In this document: one piece after another, positions 18,277-26,501 of the stretch
Layout of the letters: the number at the start of each line of letters is the position of its first letter
Numbering within the stretch: the stretch's first letter is position 1
The notes under the pieces: model-generated
What the model was told of the DNA's origin: nothing
Database searches by the model: none
Seen by the model: the letters and a program-made list of their open reading frames with translations, nothing else
Assembly: GCA_014237145.1 (NCBI GenBank)
Contig: JAAXOC010000044.1
Coordinates: forward strand, 1-64,000
Length of the DNA stretch: 64,000 nt
DNA from: ANME-2 cluster archaeon
Lineage (GTDB): Archaea; Halobacteriota; Methanosarcinia; Methanosarcinales; Methanocomedenaceae
Direction of reading: 5' to 3'
Translations under genes and position numbers: made by a program

Positions 18277-18810
18277 ATGTCTGTGTTATCAGAAATTTTT
18301 GGAAATTGTCCGCAAATGAAGATTATTGAAACTTTTGCGGAAAACTACAATGACAAATTGTATGCTGCTGATATTGTTCGAATGACAGATGTGCATAAAG
18401 CAACTGTTCATTCACATTTAAATAAATTACTGGATGAAGGTTTGATAGAAAAGATAGAAAAAATTGGAAATATACAGTTCTATCAACTTAATTTGGATAA
18501 TCCAAAAGCAAAAATAATCTTAATGCTAGAAAGTTATATTGTTTCAGAGCGTCTTGAAAAATTAGCTATAGAAAATCTTGAAAAAGAAATAGAAGTTTCA
18601 AGTTTAACGCTTACTACTCCTGAGTTAACTGCTTCTAAATCAGTTACTTCTGATCCAGTATATAATGAACTTTCTTCACATGTTGATATCTATAAGAAAA
18701 ATGAATCCTACTCCATTATTACAAAACTTATTACATTAAAAAATTATATGACTAATTTTTCTAACATAAACGATATATCAAAAACATCAAAGGGGACCAC
18801 TTATGGCTAA
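18277..18810 (+). CDS. Winged-helix transcriptional regulator
   Basis: A 177-residue protein. Residues 1-75 read as an ArsR/MarR-like winged helix (ADIVRMTDVHKATVHSHLNKLLDEGLIEKIEKIGNIQFYQL), the rest being a helical stretch with a Ser/Thr-rich linker. It overlaps the DUF3467 gene by 8 bp, so the pair is co-expressed. It is divergent from the 99-residue regulator. Autoregulation through the shared gap is an inference. Confidence 0.7.
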   Translation: MSVLSEIFGNCPQMKIIETFAENYNDKLYAADIVRMTDVHKATVHSHLNKLLDEGLIEKIEKIGNIQFYQLNLDNPKAKIILMLESYIVSERLEKLAIENLEKEIEVSSLTLTTPELTASKSVTSDPVYNELSSHVDIYKKNESYSIITKLITLKNYMTNFSNINDISKTSKGTTYG

Positions 18811-19066
18811 AGAGAATCAAAAAGATATTCCAGTAAAAAAAATTGATGTGAATGAACCAAAGATACGATATGATTATACATTTTATTCTAATGTTGCTCG
18901 AGCTACCACAAGCGAGGTAGATGCTTACATTGATTTTATGCAGTTTCCACCAGTAGAAAATATAACACCTGCAGTAAGAATATATTTATCACAAGCTCAT
19001 CTCAAGCAACTATTTGATGTGTTAAGTAAAATGCCTGGGTTTTTAGAAAAAGAGGATGAAGAGTAA
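18803..19066 (+). CDS. DUF3467-like small protein
   Basis: An 87-residue protein whose pattern YSNVARATTSEVDAYIDFMQFPP...VRIYLSQAHLKQLFDVL matches the DUF3467 layout (FSN-x-V at the start, a central FxxDF, then an R-I-x-x-S/T-P-x-x-A-K-x-L element). The family's role is unknown. The 8-bp overlap with the winged-helix regulator suggests that it may modulate that regulator, as many small partners in two-gene units do. Confidence 0.6.
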   Translation: MAKENQKDIPVKKIDVNEPKIRYDYTFYSNVARATTSEVDAYIDFMQFPPVENITPAVRIYLSQAHLKQLFDVLSKMPGFLEKEDEE

Positions 19067-19320
19067 AAGTATTTTTGCTTAATTTTATTTTTTTTATGTG
19101 ACACATTAGAGCCAATTGTCAACGCTTGTTTCTATTTGCCTATGCGTCCTAAAGATGCCCTGCTTTTCTAAAACAGGATTCGTGACTTCATGGGCGAGGT
19201 CGTGACTTTCAGGAGGATGACATGGCGTACATGGAGGTCGGGATGGTCGTGTAGTCGAAAGGTTTTTATGGAGTGGGATTGGTACATAATAATTAAGTGA
19301 CTCTAAAATATGAGTGAATC

Positions 19321-19494
19321 ATGACTGAAGAAAACAACACAGTATCTAACTTGCATATACTACCAAATTTTCATTCCAATACACACTTTCTAGCACAAGA
19401 AGATATGGAAGAAATATATGATGAGACATTCTGGGCTCGTCAACGCGAATTGCTTAAAGAAAAGGATAAGTTTGTAAGCATTGATGAGTTATGA
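19321..19494 (+). CDS. Probable RelB-type antitoxin
   Basis: A 57-residue acidic protein (MTEENNTVSNLHILPN...FVSIDEL). Its last codons overlap the ATG of a RelE-like gene, the usual antitoxin-toxin layout. There is no recognisable DNA-binding fold in the N-terminus. Because the toxin downstream is frameshifted, the antitoxin may be a relic. Confidence 0.6.
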   Translation: MTEENNTVSNLHILPNFHSNTHFLAQEDMEEIYDETFWARQRELLKEKDKFVSIDEL

Positions 19495-19749
19495 AATACG
19501 TCTTCATCCAAAAGCTGCAAGTTTTCTCAATAGGTGCAATCAAGCAACTAAAGAGCAATTAAAATCCAAAATAAGAGTATTGGAGAATAATCCGAAACTC
19601 AAACGATCTGGTACTGATATTAAGAAAATCAGAGATGCTAGCCAGAAGCATATAGGTTGAGGATAGGCGATTACAGAGTGATTTATGTTATCGAAGAGGG
19701 CATCGTTTGGATCACAGAAATAATGCATCGACAAAAAGGCTATCGTTAG
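19484..19749 (+). pseudogene. RelE-family toxin broken by a frameshift
   Basis: From ATG 19484 the frame reads MSYEIRLHPKAASFLNR...KKIRDASQKH and ends at TGA 19658. A shift of frame near 19650 restores YRLRIGDYRVIYVIEEG and then ITEIMHRQKGYR to TAG 19749. Together these form a complete RelE/ParE-fold toxin with the typical YRLRIGDYRVIY strand and C-terminal R-x-x-x-YR. The total length is one base short of a whole number of codons, so a single-base deletion explains it. The gene is probably inactive; a sequencing error is the alternative. Confidence 0.75.
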
Positions 19750-19923
19750 CATTAATTTTTCTGCTATTGTACTCACATGTTCCACGCACCTCAGCTACGC
19801 TTACACATGTATGCGACCTTAAGCCCGCGGATGCCCCCAAATTCTATTCGGGGTGGCGCGGACGGGGCTTCAACTGAACATGCCTCCAAACCCTTATCCC
19901 TCCTGCATCCCAATATACCCACT

Positions 19924-20616
19924 ATGCTCTCGATAGGAATCATTACCCGCGGCAAGTACGGCAGGCGGCTGCTGGACACTATCACCCGCCGCACAGAATT
20001 CACTGTCTCATCCGCAGACATACCCCCCACCCTGCCCGACTTCATCGACGACCCCGCACCCTTCGTGGACAACCTTGACCTTGACCCCGGAGTCCTGTCC
20101 TCAGACCTTCTCATAACCTACAGCCTGAATCCCGACATCACACCCGAGATCGTCGAACGTGCAGCCAGTGCGGGAGCAAAGGCCGTCATCATACCAGGAG
20201 GCTGGGCCATGGCAGGTGACCCTGAGCAAATGAAGGAGATATCTGCACAGTACGGCACCAGGATACTGGTAGAGGATATCTGCTGCGATATAGGTGGTGA
20301 TACCTACTCTCCCGACCCCACCATCAACGAATTTGCATCCGTGCTGGGCCGCCCCAAGTTAGAAGTGCAGGTGGGGGACGGGAAAATAAGCAATGTAAAA
20401 GTGATCTGCGGTGCTCCATGCGGTTCAACATGGTGGATGGCAGAACATTTAAAAGGCGTCCCAGTCTCAGAAGCACCCGCCTGGGCCGGTTTGCTGGTGC
20501 AGCAGTACCCCTGCCGGGCTGTCCGGGGAATGACCGGGGGGATACACCACTCAGCAGAACTGCACAAACGTGCAATGGAAGCAGCAATAAAGAAGTACTA
20601 TGGCGATAATGATTAG
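19924..20616 (+). CDS. DUF166 family protein
   Basis: A 230-residue protein of a family found almost only in methanogens and relatives, function not established (older annotation as thymidylate synthase-like). Features are the N-terminal Rossmann-like strand MLSIGIITRGKYG, PGGWAM, and several conserved cysteines, DICCDIGG and CGAPCGSTWW, that could bind a metal or cluster. The start at 19924 is preferred; the upstream 49 codons are compositionally unlike the family. The stop is 3 bp from the malic enzyme start, so they share an operon. Confidence 0.75.
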   Translation: MLSIGIITRGKYGRRLLDTITRRTEFTVSSADIPPTLPDFIDDPAPFVDNLDLDPGVLSSDLLITYSLNPDITPEIVERAASAGAKAVIIPGGWAMAGDPEQMKEISAQYGTRILVEDICCDIGGDTYSPDPTINEFASVLGRPKLEVQVGDGKISNVKVICGAPCGSTWWMAEHLKGVPVSEAPAWAGLLVQQYPCRAVRGMTGGIHHSAELHKRAMEAAIKKYYGDND

Positions 20617-20619
20617 TGT

Positions 20620-21876
20620 ATGGGAGAAAATGATTCGATATATGAAGAATCTTTAAAAGTACACGAACTGCATCGCGGTGTGCTTGAAGTAGCCAGTAAA
20701 GTGTCACTGGATGATATGCATGACCTGAGCATTGACTATACTCCAGGCGTAGCTGAACCCTGCAGGGTCATCCAGGCAGACCCGGATGAGGTTTATAAAT
20801 ATACCAGTAAAGGCAATTTTGTTGCAGTGGTCACAGACGGCTCTGCTGTACTGGGGCTGGGAGATATCGGGGCTTCTGCCGCCATGCCTGTAATGGAGGG
20901 TAAAGCAATATTGTTCAAACAACTGGGCGGCATTGATGCTTTTCCAATATGCCTGGATACGAAAGATACCGAAGAGATCATAAAGACCGTAAAGCACATA
21001 GCACCAACCTTTGGGGGCATCAACCTGGAGGACATTAGTGCACCCCGTTGTTTCGAGATCGAAGAGAGGCTACGGCAGGAACTGGATATACCAGTGTTCC
21101 ATGACGACCAGCATGGCACTGCAGTTGTGGTATATGCCGGACTGATCAATGCACTGAAAATTGTGGATAAAGATATCAGTAATATCAGGGTAGTAATAAA
21201 CGGTGCCGGTGCTGCCGGTGCTGCAATTGCGCTTACTCTTATACGAGCGGGTGTACGTGACCTGGTGATATGTGACAGCCGGGGCATACTCGGCCAGTCA
21301 CGCAGGGAAGGTATGAACTCCATGAAGTTCATGCTTGCTGGCCTGACCAATATCAGGGGTTTGATGGGCGGGCTTAAAATCGCTATGCAAGGATCCGACG
21401 TGTTCATCGGTGTATCTGTAGGTGGAATTGTTTCTAAGGATATGGTGCACAGTATGGCTGCAGACCCCATAGTGTTTGCAATGGCAAACCCAGTTCCTGA
21501 GATCATGCCAGAGGATGCAATGGATGCCGGTGCCAGGGTGATGGCCACAGGCCGCTCCGATTATCCCAACCAGGTGAACAACGTGCTGGGGTTCCCTGGC
21601 ATCTTCAGGGGTGCGCTGGATACAAGGGCAACAGATATCAATATCGAGATGAAGATGGCTGCTGCCAGGGCACTGGCAGGTATCATTGAAGATGAAAAAC
21701 TGGATGATAAGCACATCCTGCCCGGACCGCTTGATAAACGAGTAGTACCTGTTATTGCGGCGGCAGTGGCTGAGGCATCAGTGCGAAGCGGGGCTGCAAG
21801 AGTTACACCACATCCAGACGAAGTGGCCAAGCATGCCAGGGAAATGGTGCAGTACAGTAAATTGCACAAAATATAA
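20620..21876 (+). CDS. Malic enzyme (oxaloacetate-decarboxylating malate dehydrogenase)
   Basis: A 418-residue enzyme converting malate to pyruvate and CO2 with NAD(P). The malic N-domain motif YTPGVAEPC (about 40-48), the catalytic Lys region EGKAILFKQLGGIDAFPICLDT, the metal-binding FHDDQHGTA, and the NAD-binding NGAGAAGAAIA are all present. It is the short form without a phosphotransacetylase domain. It follows the DUF166 gene by 3 bp and precedes malate dehydrogenase. Confidence 0.95.
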   Translation: MGENDSIYEESLKVHELHRGVLEVASKVSLDDMHDLSIDYTPGVAEPCRVIQADPDEVYKYTSKGNFVAVVTDGSAVLGLGDIGASAAMPVMEGKAILFKQLGGIDAFPICLDTKDTEEIIKTVKHIAPTFGGINLEDISAPRCFEIEERLRQELDIPVFHDDQHGTAVVVYAGLINALKIVDKDISNIRVVINGAGAAGAAIALTLIRAGVRDLVICDSRGILGQSRREGMNSMKFMLAGLTNIRGLMGGLKIAMQGSDVFIGVSVGGIVSKDMVHSMAADPIVFAMANPVPEIMPEDAMDAGARVMATGRSDYPNQVNNVLGFPGIFRGALDTRATDINIEMKMAAARALAGIIEDEKLDDKHILPGPLDKRVVPVIAAAVAEASVRSGAARVTPHPDEVAKHAREMVQYSKLHKI

Positions 21877-21912
21877 ATTGATTTATAATCAAGAACCAAA
21901 CAATTCAAACTA

Positions 21913-21983
21913 TCTTTGCGTACTTTGCGCTTTTTGCGGTGACCAAGATCATACACCGCAAAGAACGCCAAGAGCGCAAAGTG
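21913..21983. repeat. Long imperfect hairpin with CTTTGCG repeats
   Basis: The left arm (21913-21941) has three CTTTGCG-like units ending in TTTTGCGGTG, and the right arm (21954-21983) is its near-perfect reverse complement starting CACCGCAAAG, with a 12-nt loop. It lies 36 bp after the malic enzyme stop. Palindromes of this type recur across unrelated environmental genomes as miniature repeat elements; it could also act as a transcript-end structure. Confidence 0.6.
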
Positions 21984-22157
21984 TTCAGGGTATATGTCAA
22001 AGATATTATGTTCTTGACTATAATATCTGGCAGTGCAGGGTTATTTTTATTGATGTCAACAGATGAACATCAGCAACATCAAAACCTATAAACTTTATGG
22101 ACTATATAGGATAATAAAATATCAGGATAATATTATTTTCGATCAGGAGGATTCAAA

Positions 22158-23081
22158 TTGACAAAAATTACAGTCGTAGGTGCCGGATTTGTGGGTGCCA
22201 CCACAGTCCAGCGTATCGCAGAGAAGGAACTGGGCGATGTGATGATGACAGACATTATAGATGGCATGCCCCAGGGTAAGGCACTGGACCTGATGGAATC
22301 AGCACCAATTGTTGGTTTTGATGTGAATGTGGTAGGGACCAATGATTACAAGGACATGCAGGATTCTGACATTGTTGTAATAACAGCCGGAATTGCCAGA
22401 AAGCCGGGAATGAGCAGGGATGATCTTATAAAAACCAACAGTAAAATAGTAAGCGAGGTCAGTGAGAACATCCAGAAATATGCACCCGACTCCATTGTTA
22501 TTGTAGTAACCAATCCTCTCGATATAATGACCCATGTAGCCCTCATGAAGACGGGTTTCCATCCCGGCAGAGTGATCGGCATGAGCGGGGTACTGGATTC
22601 TGCCAGGTTCGCTACCTTTGTGTCTATGGAACTGGGCTGTTCTACCAGAGACGTTGATGCCATGGTACTTGGCGGACACGGGGACTTAATGGTACCGCTG
22701 CCCAGGCACACTACAGTGTCAGGTATACCAATCACTGAACTTATGGACGAAGCTGCCATTGACAGGCTGGTGCAGCGTACAATCAACGGTGGTGCCGAGA
22801 TCGTAGAACTGCTAAAGACCGGCAGTGCATTCTATGCGCCCTCTGCAGCCATCACTTTAATGGTGGAATCCATTGTACGGGACCAGAAACGCATCCTGCC
22901 TGTCGCAGCCTATATGTACGGGCAGTACGGCTATGAGGAAATATACCTGGGCGTGCCTGTGAAACTGGGACGGATGGGTGTGGAAGCGGTAATAGAATTA
23001 GACCTTACTGAACCTGAACAGGAGATGCTTGCCCGGTCGGCAGAGGCTGTGAAAGAAGCTATTTCAACACTGGATTTATGA
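22158..23081 (+). CDS. mdh: Malate dehydrogenase
   Basis: A 307-residue NAD(P)-dependent enzyme of the LDH-like MDH family. The Rossmann motif is VGAGFVGA (7-14), the substrate loop IARKPGMSRDDL carries the Arg pair, and the catalytic His is in LGGHGD. The TTG start at 22158 is supported by AGGAGG 10 nt upstream (GATCAGGAGGATTCAAA). Its stop overlaps the fumarase ATG. It supplies malate to both fumarase and malic enzyme. Confidence 0.95.
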   Translation: MTKITVVGAGFVGATTVQRIAEKELGDVMMTDIIDGMPQGKALDLMESAPIVGFDVNVVGTNDYKDMQDSDIVVITAGIARKPGMSRDDLIKTNSKIVSEVSENIQKYAPDSIVIVVTNPLDIMTHVALMKTGFHPGRVIGMSGVLDSARFATFVSMELGCSTRDVDAMVLGGHGDLMVPLPRHTTVSGIPITELMDEAAIDRLVQRTINGGAEIVELLKTGSAFYAPSAAITLMVESIVRDQKRILPVAAYMYGQYGYEEIYLGVPVKLGRMGVEAVIELDLTEPEQEMLARSAEAVKEAISTLDL

Positions 23082-24661
23082 ATGCATTAAAAAGCCAGGT
23101 AGTGGCAGATGCTGTAGAAGAGATAATCAAACAGGCAGAGAACAGACTGCCTGTTGATGTGATCAAGGCTTTGTTTGGTGCCATGGATGCAGAAACCGAT
23201 AAAACAGCCACGTCCCAGCTCGATGCCATACTGGAGAACATATCTATTGCAGATGACAGGGCTATCCCAATGTGCCAGGATACTGGAATCCTGGTGTTCT
23301 TTGTCGATATTGGCAGGGACGCCCGTATTGGTTTTGACCTGGAGTGGGCCATCCGGGAGGGTGTGAAGCAGGCGACAAACAGCGTGCCTTTGCGTCCCAA
23401 TGCAGTGGAGCCCATGACAAGGCTAAACTCAGGTGACAATACAGGGGATGGCCTGCCTGATATCAATTATTCCTTTAAGGACGGTAAGGCCATCACTATC
23501 ACAGTGGCCCCGAAAGGTGCGGGCTCAGAGAATATGAGTGCTTTCAGGATGTTAAAGCCTTCACAGGTGGGTAGTGTCAAGGATTTTGTGGTCGAGACCG
23601 TGCAGAAGGCCGGAGGTATGCCATGCCCGCCCATTATTGTGGGTGTTGGTATTGGCGGCAGTTTTGACAAGTCAGCCAGGTTGGCAAAGCGCTCGCTGCT
23701 GCGGAGTCTGGGAGATATGGATGAGTATGAACTGGATATACTGAAAGCTATTAATTCACTTGGTATCGGTCCCATGGGACTGGGCGGCAGGACCACTGCA
23801 CTGGCTGTGCATGTGGAAAAAGCTCACTGCCATACAGCATCGCTACCTGTGGCCGTGAATATACAGTGCTGGGCCAACCGACACGCATCAGTGACCCTGG
23901 ATGCAGGACATGACCTGGCTCACGTGACTGAACAATACAAAACCAAGTACCACTTAACCGAACAGCACACGAACAAGCACCACCCGGCCAAGCAGAACAT
24001 AACCAAGCACCAACTAGCCGAGGAAAACATAACCAAGCACCAACTAGCCGAGGAGAACACGAACAAGCATCACCTGACTGAACAGCATAAGACCGGGCAG
24101 GACGTGCCCCATCACCTGACCACACCCCTTACCCGGGATGATATTATGGAATTGCAGGCAGGGGACATAGTTTACCTATCAGGCACCATATATACGGCAA
24201 GGGATGAAGCACACTTAAGGATTCTGGAACTGACTAACGAGGGTAAGCCGCTGCCATTTGACCTGGACGGTGCTGCCCTTTATCACTGCGGGCCGCTGAT
24301 GCAGAAAGACAAAGATGGCTGGAGGACAGTTGCAGCAGGACCTACTACCAGTGCCAGGATGACTGACATGACGCCCCAGGTGCTTGACAATTACAATGTC
24401 AGGGCCATCATTGGTAAAGGTGGCATGAAAAACATTGCACCAGTCCTGGAGGACAGGTGCGTGTACCTGGCATATACGGGTGGATGTGCGGCTCTGGCTG
24501 TGGATATGATAAAGGATGTCAGGGACGTGCACTGGCTGGATCTGGGGATGCCGGAGGCTGTGTGGGTGCTGGAGGTTGAGAACTTCGGGCCGCTGGTTCT
24601 GGGAGTGGATGCAAAGGGCAGGGACCTCTATGAAGAGGTACTTGGATTGGCTTTGAAATGA
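23078..24661 (+). CDS. fumA: Class I fumarate hydratase, fused alpha-beta with a repeat linker
   Basis: A 527-residue oxygen-sensitive [4Fe-4S] fumarase. Residues about 1-276 are the alpha part (in archaea usually a separate gene) with C66 in MCQDTG, CPPIIVGVGIGGSFDKSA and AHCHTASLPV; residues about 345-527 are the beta part with LYHCGPLM, AAGPTTSARM and IIGKGGM. Between them is a 60-residue linker of six 10-residue units such as NITKHQLAEE, Lys/His/Glu-rich and unlike any fumarase segment. The ATG overlaps the mdh stop (ATGA). Fused class I fumarases exist in bacteria and eukaryotes, but this linker looks like a recent tandem expansion. Confidence 0.92.
   Translation: MNALKSQVVADAVEEIIKQAENRLPVDVIKALFGAMDAETDKTATSQLDAILENISIADDRAIPMCQDTGILVFFVDIGRDARIGFDLEWAIREGVKQATNSVPLRPNAVEPMTRLNSGDNTGDGLPDINYSFKDGKAITITVAPKGAGSENMSAFRMLKPSQVGSVKDFVVETVQKAGGMPCPPIIVGVGIGGSFDKSARLAKRSLLRSLGDMDEYELDILKAINSLGIGPMGLGGRTTALAVHVEKAHCHTASLPVAVNIQCWANRHASVTLDAGHDLAHVTEQYKTKYHLTEQHTNKHHPAKQNITKHQLAEENITKHQLAEENTNKHHLTEQHKTGQDVPHHLTTPLTRDDIMELQAGDIVYLSGTIYTARDEAHLRILELTNEGKPLPFDLDGAALYHCGPLMQKDKDGWRTVAAGPTTSARMTDMTPQVLDNYNVRAIIGKGGMKNIAPVLEDRCVYLAYTGGCAALAVDMIKDVRDVHWLDLGMPEAVWVLEVENFGPLVLGVDAKGRDLYEEVLGLALK
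23906..24085 (+). repeat. 30-nt tandem repeat encoding the fumarase linker
   Basis: Six 30-nt units run in frame from 23906. The fourth and fifth (23996-24025 and 24026-24055) are identical except for the last base; the outer ones are diverged (GHDLAHVTEQ, YKTKYHLTEQ, HTNKHHPAKQ, NTNKHHLTEQ). The gradient points to growth by slippage or unequal exchange from the middle. Confidence 0.85.
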
Positions 24662-24829
24662 AACGGTTCACGATGTATTGAACCCTCCAATTAGTGATAT
24701 GCAAATCATCATACTCATACTCTTTGAAAAGCTCTTGTATTTATTATTTTAATTTTTATTTCACTTAAATTTATTGAATTGTGACAGTATCTCCAAAACA
24801 TTTCCAATTTTCGTATCAGATCTATGAGG

Positions 24830-24847
24830 ATCTGGACCTCTCCAGAT
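24830..24847. promoter_or_regulatory. Perfect inverted repeat ahead of the CoA-ligase gene
   Basis: ATCTGGA and TCCAGAT flank a CCTC loop, about 98 bp before the ligase start. GATC words on either side extend the symmetry. It could be an operator or the terminator of the fumarase operon. A TATA-like ATATATTTAAATATA lies between it and the start. Confidence 0.35.
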
Positions 24848-24944
24848 AGATCCAAACGGAGGATCTTTTCTATGACTCTGTAAACCAATATATTTAAATA
24901 TAAAAAAAACAAAAAAACCAGTACAATCATTTTCGGAGGGAATT

Positions 24945-26501
24945 ATGTCCATTGACCTTGATAATCTACCAGAACAATTAAATGCTGCTAGCATATTTAT
25001 CGATGAGAACATTCGGGATAAAAGAGGGGATAATATTGCGATATACTATGGTGATGAAATACTGACTTATCATGATGTTTTTAATAAGGTAAATAAAACA
25101 GGTAATGCCCTGAAGAATTTGGGAGTAAATGTAGAAGAAAGAGTAATGCTACTATTATTCGACTCACCTGAGTTTGTTGCCACTTTTTTCGGAGCAATGA
25201 AAATTGGTGCGGTTCCGATTCCCATCAATACAATGCTGAATTCGAAAGATTTTCAATATTACTTAAATGATAGCGGCGCTAAGACATTAATTGTTCAAAG
25301 CACACTGTTAAAAGAAATAGAAAACATCAAGGATGATTTAAAATATCTAAAAAATATTATCGTTGTCGGAAGTGAAGAAACTAAGTATCAATCGTTTGAT
25401 GATTTTATAAAAAATGAATCCAGTGATCTGGAAGCAGCAGAGACTAACAAAGATGATGCCGCATTCTGGTTGTATAGTTCAGGGAGTACTGGATCTCCAA
25501 AAGGAGTCGTGCACTTGCACCATGATATGTTCTATTCCAGTGATCTCTATGCAAAAAATGTTCTTGGAATTACTGAGAAAGATATTACATACTCAGTAGC
25601 AAAACTCTTTTTTGCATACGGACTTGGAAATAGCCTTTATTTTCCATTCAGGGTTGGAGCTTCAGTAGTCTTATTTCCAGATAAACCTGATCCAGATACG
25701 GTTTTCCATATAATTGAAAAATATAAACCTTCCCTTTTTTATGGCGTTCCAACACTATATACAAAAATGATTCAAAGCATGGAAAATATGGATAAGAAAC
25801 CAAATATGGATTCACTTCGCCTGTGTATTTCAGCAGGAGAACAGTTGCCTGAAGAAATATACCACAAGTGGAAAAATCACACCAGTCTGGAAGTACTGGA
25901 TGGAATTGGCTCCACAGAAGCTTTGCATATCTTTATCTCGAATTTTAAAGAGAACGTTAAACCTGGAAGTAGCGGTCAAATAGTTCCAGGGTATGAGGCT
26001 AAAATTGTAGATGAGAATGAAATAAATGTTGAAACAGGTGAAATTGGCAATTTATTGATAAAAGGAGACAGTAACGCACCCTATTATTGGAGAAATCATG
26101 TAAAAACTAAAGAAACAATGATTGGGGAATGGCTTCATACTGGAGATAAATATTATATGGATTCAGATGGATATTTTTGGCATTGTGGAAGATCTGATGA
26201 TATGCTGAAAGTGAATGGAATGTGGGTATCTCCAATAGAAATTGAAAATATTTTGATGTCTCATGAGGCGGTTTTAGAGTGTGCGGTGGTAGGTAACTTT
26301 GGTGAGGATAAACTTGTTAAGCCCAAGGCTTTTGTAGTATTGAAGGAAGGCTTCAGTGAAGCTGAAGAACTTAAAGATGAATTGAAAAAACATGTTATTG
26401 ATAGGACAACGCCTTTTAAATATCCAAGGTGGATAGAGTTTATTGATAGTCTGCCAAGAACAGCAACTGGAAAAGTACAGAGGTTTAAATTGAGATGTTG
26501 A
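24945..26501 (+). CDS. AMP-dependent acyl-CoA ligase, benzoate-CoA ligase family
   Basis: A 518-residue adenylate-forming enzyme. The P-loop YSSGSTGSPKGVVH (about 176-189), the aromatic-acid-ligase segment FFAYGLGNSLYFPF, GSTEALHIF, the LHTGDKY motif, GRSDDMLKVNG and the C-terminal catalytic Lys in TATGKVQRFK are all present. The FAYGLGN stretch is typical of benzoate and aryl-CoA ligases, but exact substrate is unknown. GGAGG precedes the ATG. The gene is AT-rich and overlaps the HMGR-like gene by 7 bp, so the CoA thioester it makes is probably handed to that enzyme. Confidence 0.88.
   Translation: MSIDLDNLPEQLNAASIFIDENIRDKRGDNIAIYYGDEILTYHDVFNKVNKTGNALKNLGVNVEERVMLLLFDSPEFVATFFGAMKIGAVPIPINTMLNSKDFQYYLNDSGAKTLIVQSTLLKEIENIKDDLKYLKNIIVVGSEETKYQSFDDFIKNESSDLEAAETNKDDAAFWLYSSGSTGSPKGVVHLHHDMFYSSDLYAKNVLGITEKDITYSVAKLFFAYGLGNSLYFPFRVGASVVLFPDKPDPDTVFHIIEKYKPSLFYGVPTLYTKMIQSMENMDKKPNMDSLRLCISAGEQLPEEIYHKWKNHTSLEVLDGIGSTEALHIFISNFKENVKPGSSGQIVPGYEAKIVDENEINVETGEIGNLLIKGDSNAPYYWRNHVKTKETMIGEWLHTGDKYYMDSDGYFWHCGRSDDMLKVNGMWVSPIEIENILMSHEAVLECAVVGNFGEDKLVKPKAFVVLKEGFSEAEELKDELKKHVIDRTTPFKYPRWIEFIDSLPRTATGKVQRFKLRC

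Noticed and set aside
19777-19923. N-terminal extension of the DUF166 protein
   Set aside because: The added residues are Pro/Ser/Arg-rich and unlike the family; MLSIGIITRGKYG at 19924 is the natural start.
20793-21548. 251-codon minus-strand ORF opposite malic enzyme
   Set aside because: Antisense shadow; composition is Ser/Ala/Thr-rich and there is no promoter or SD.
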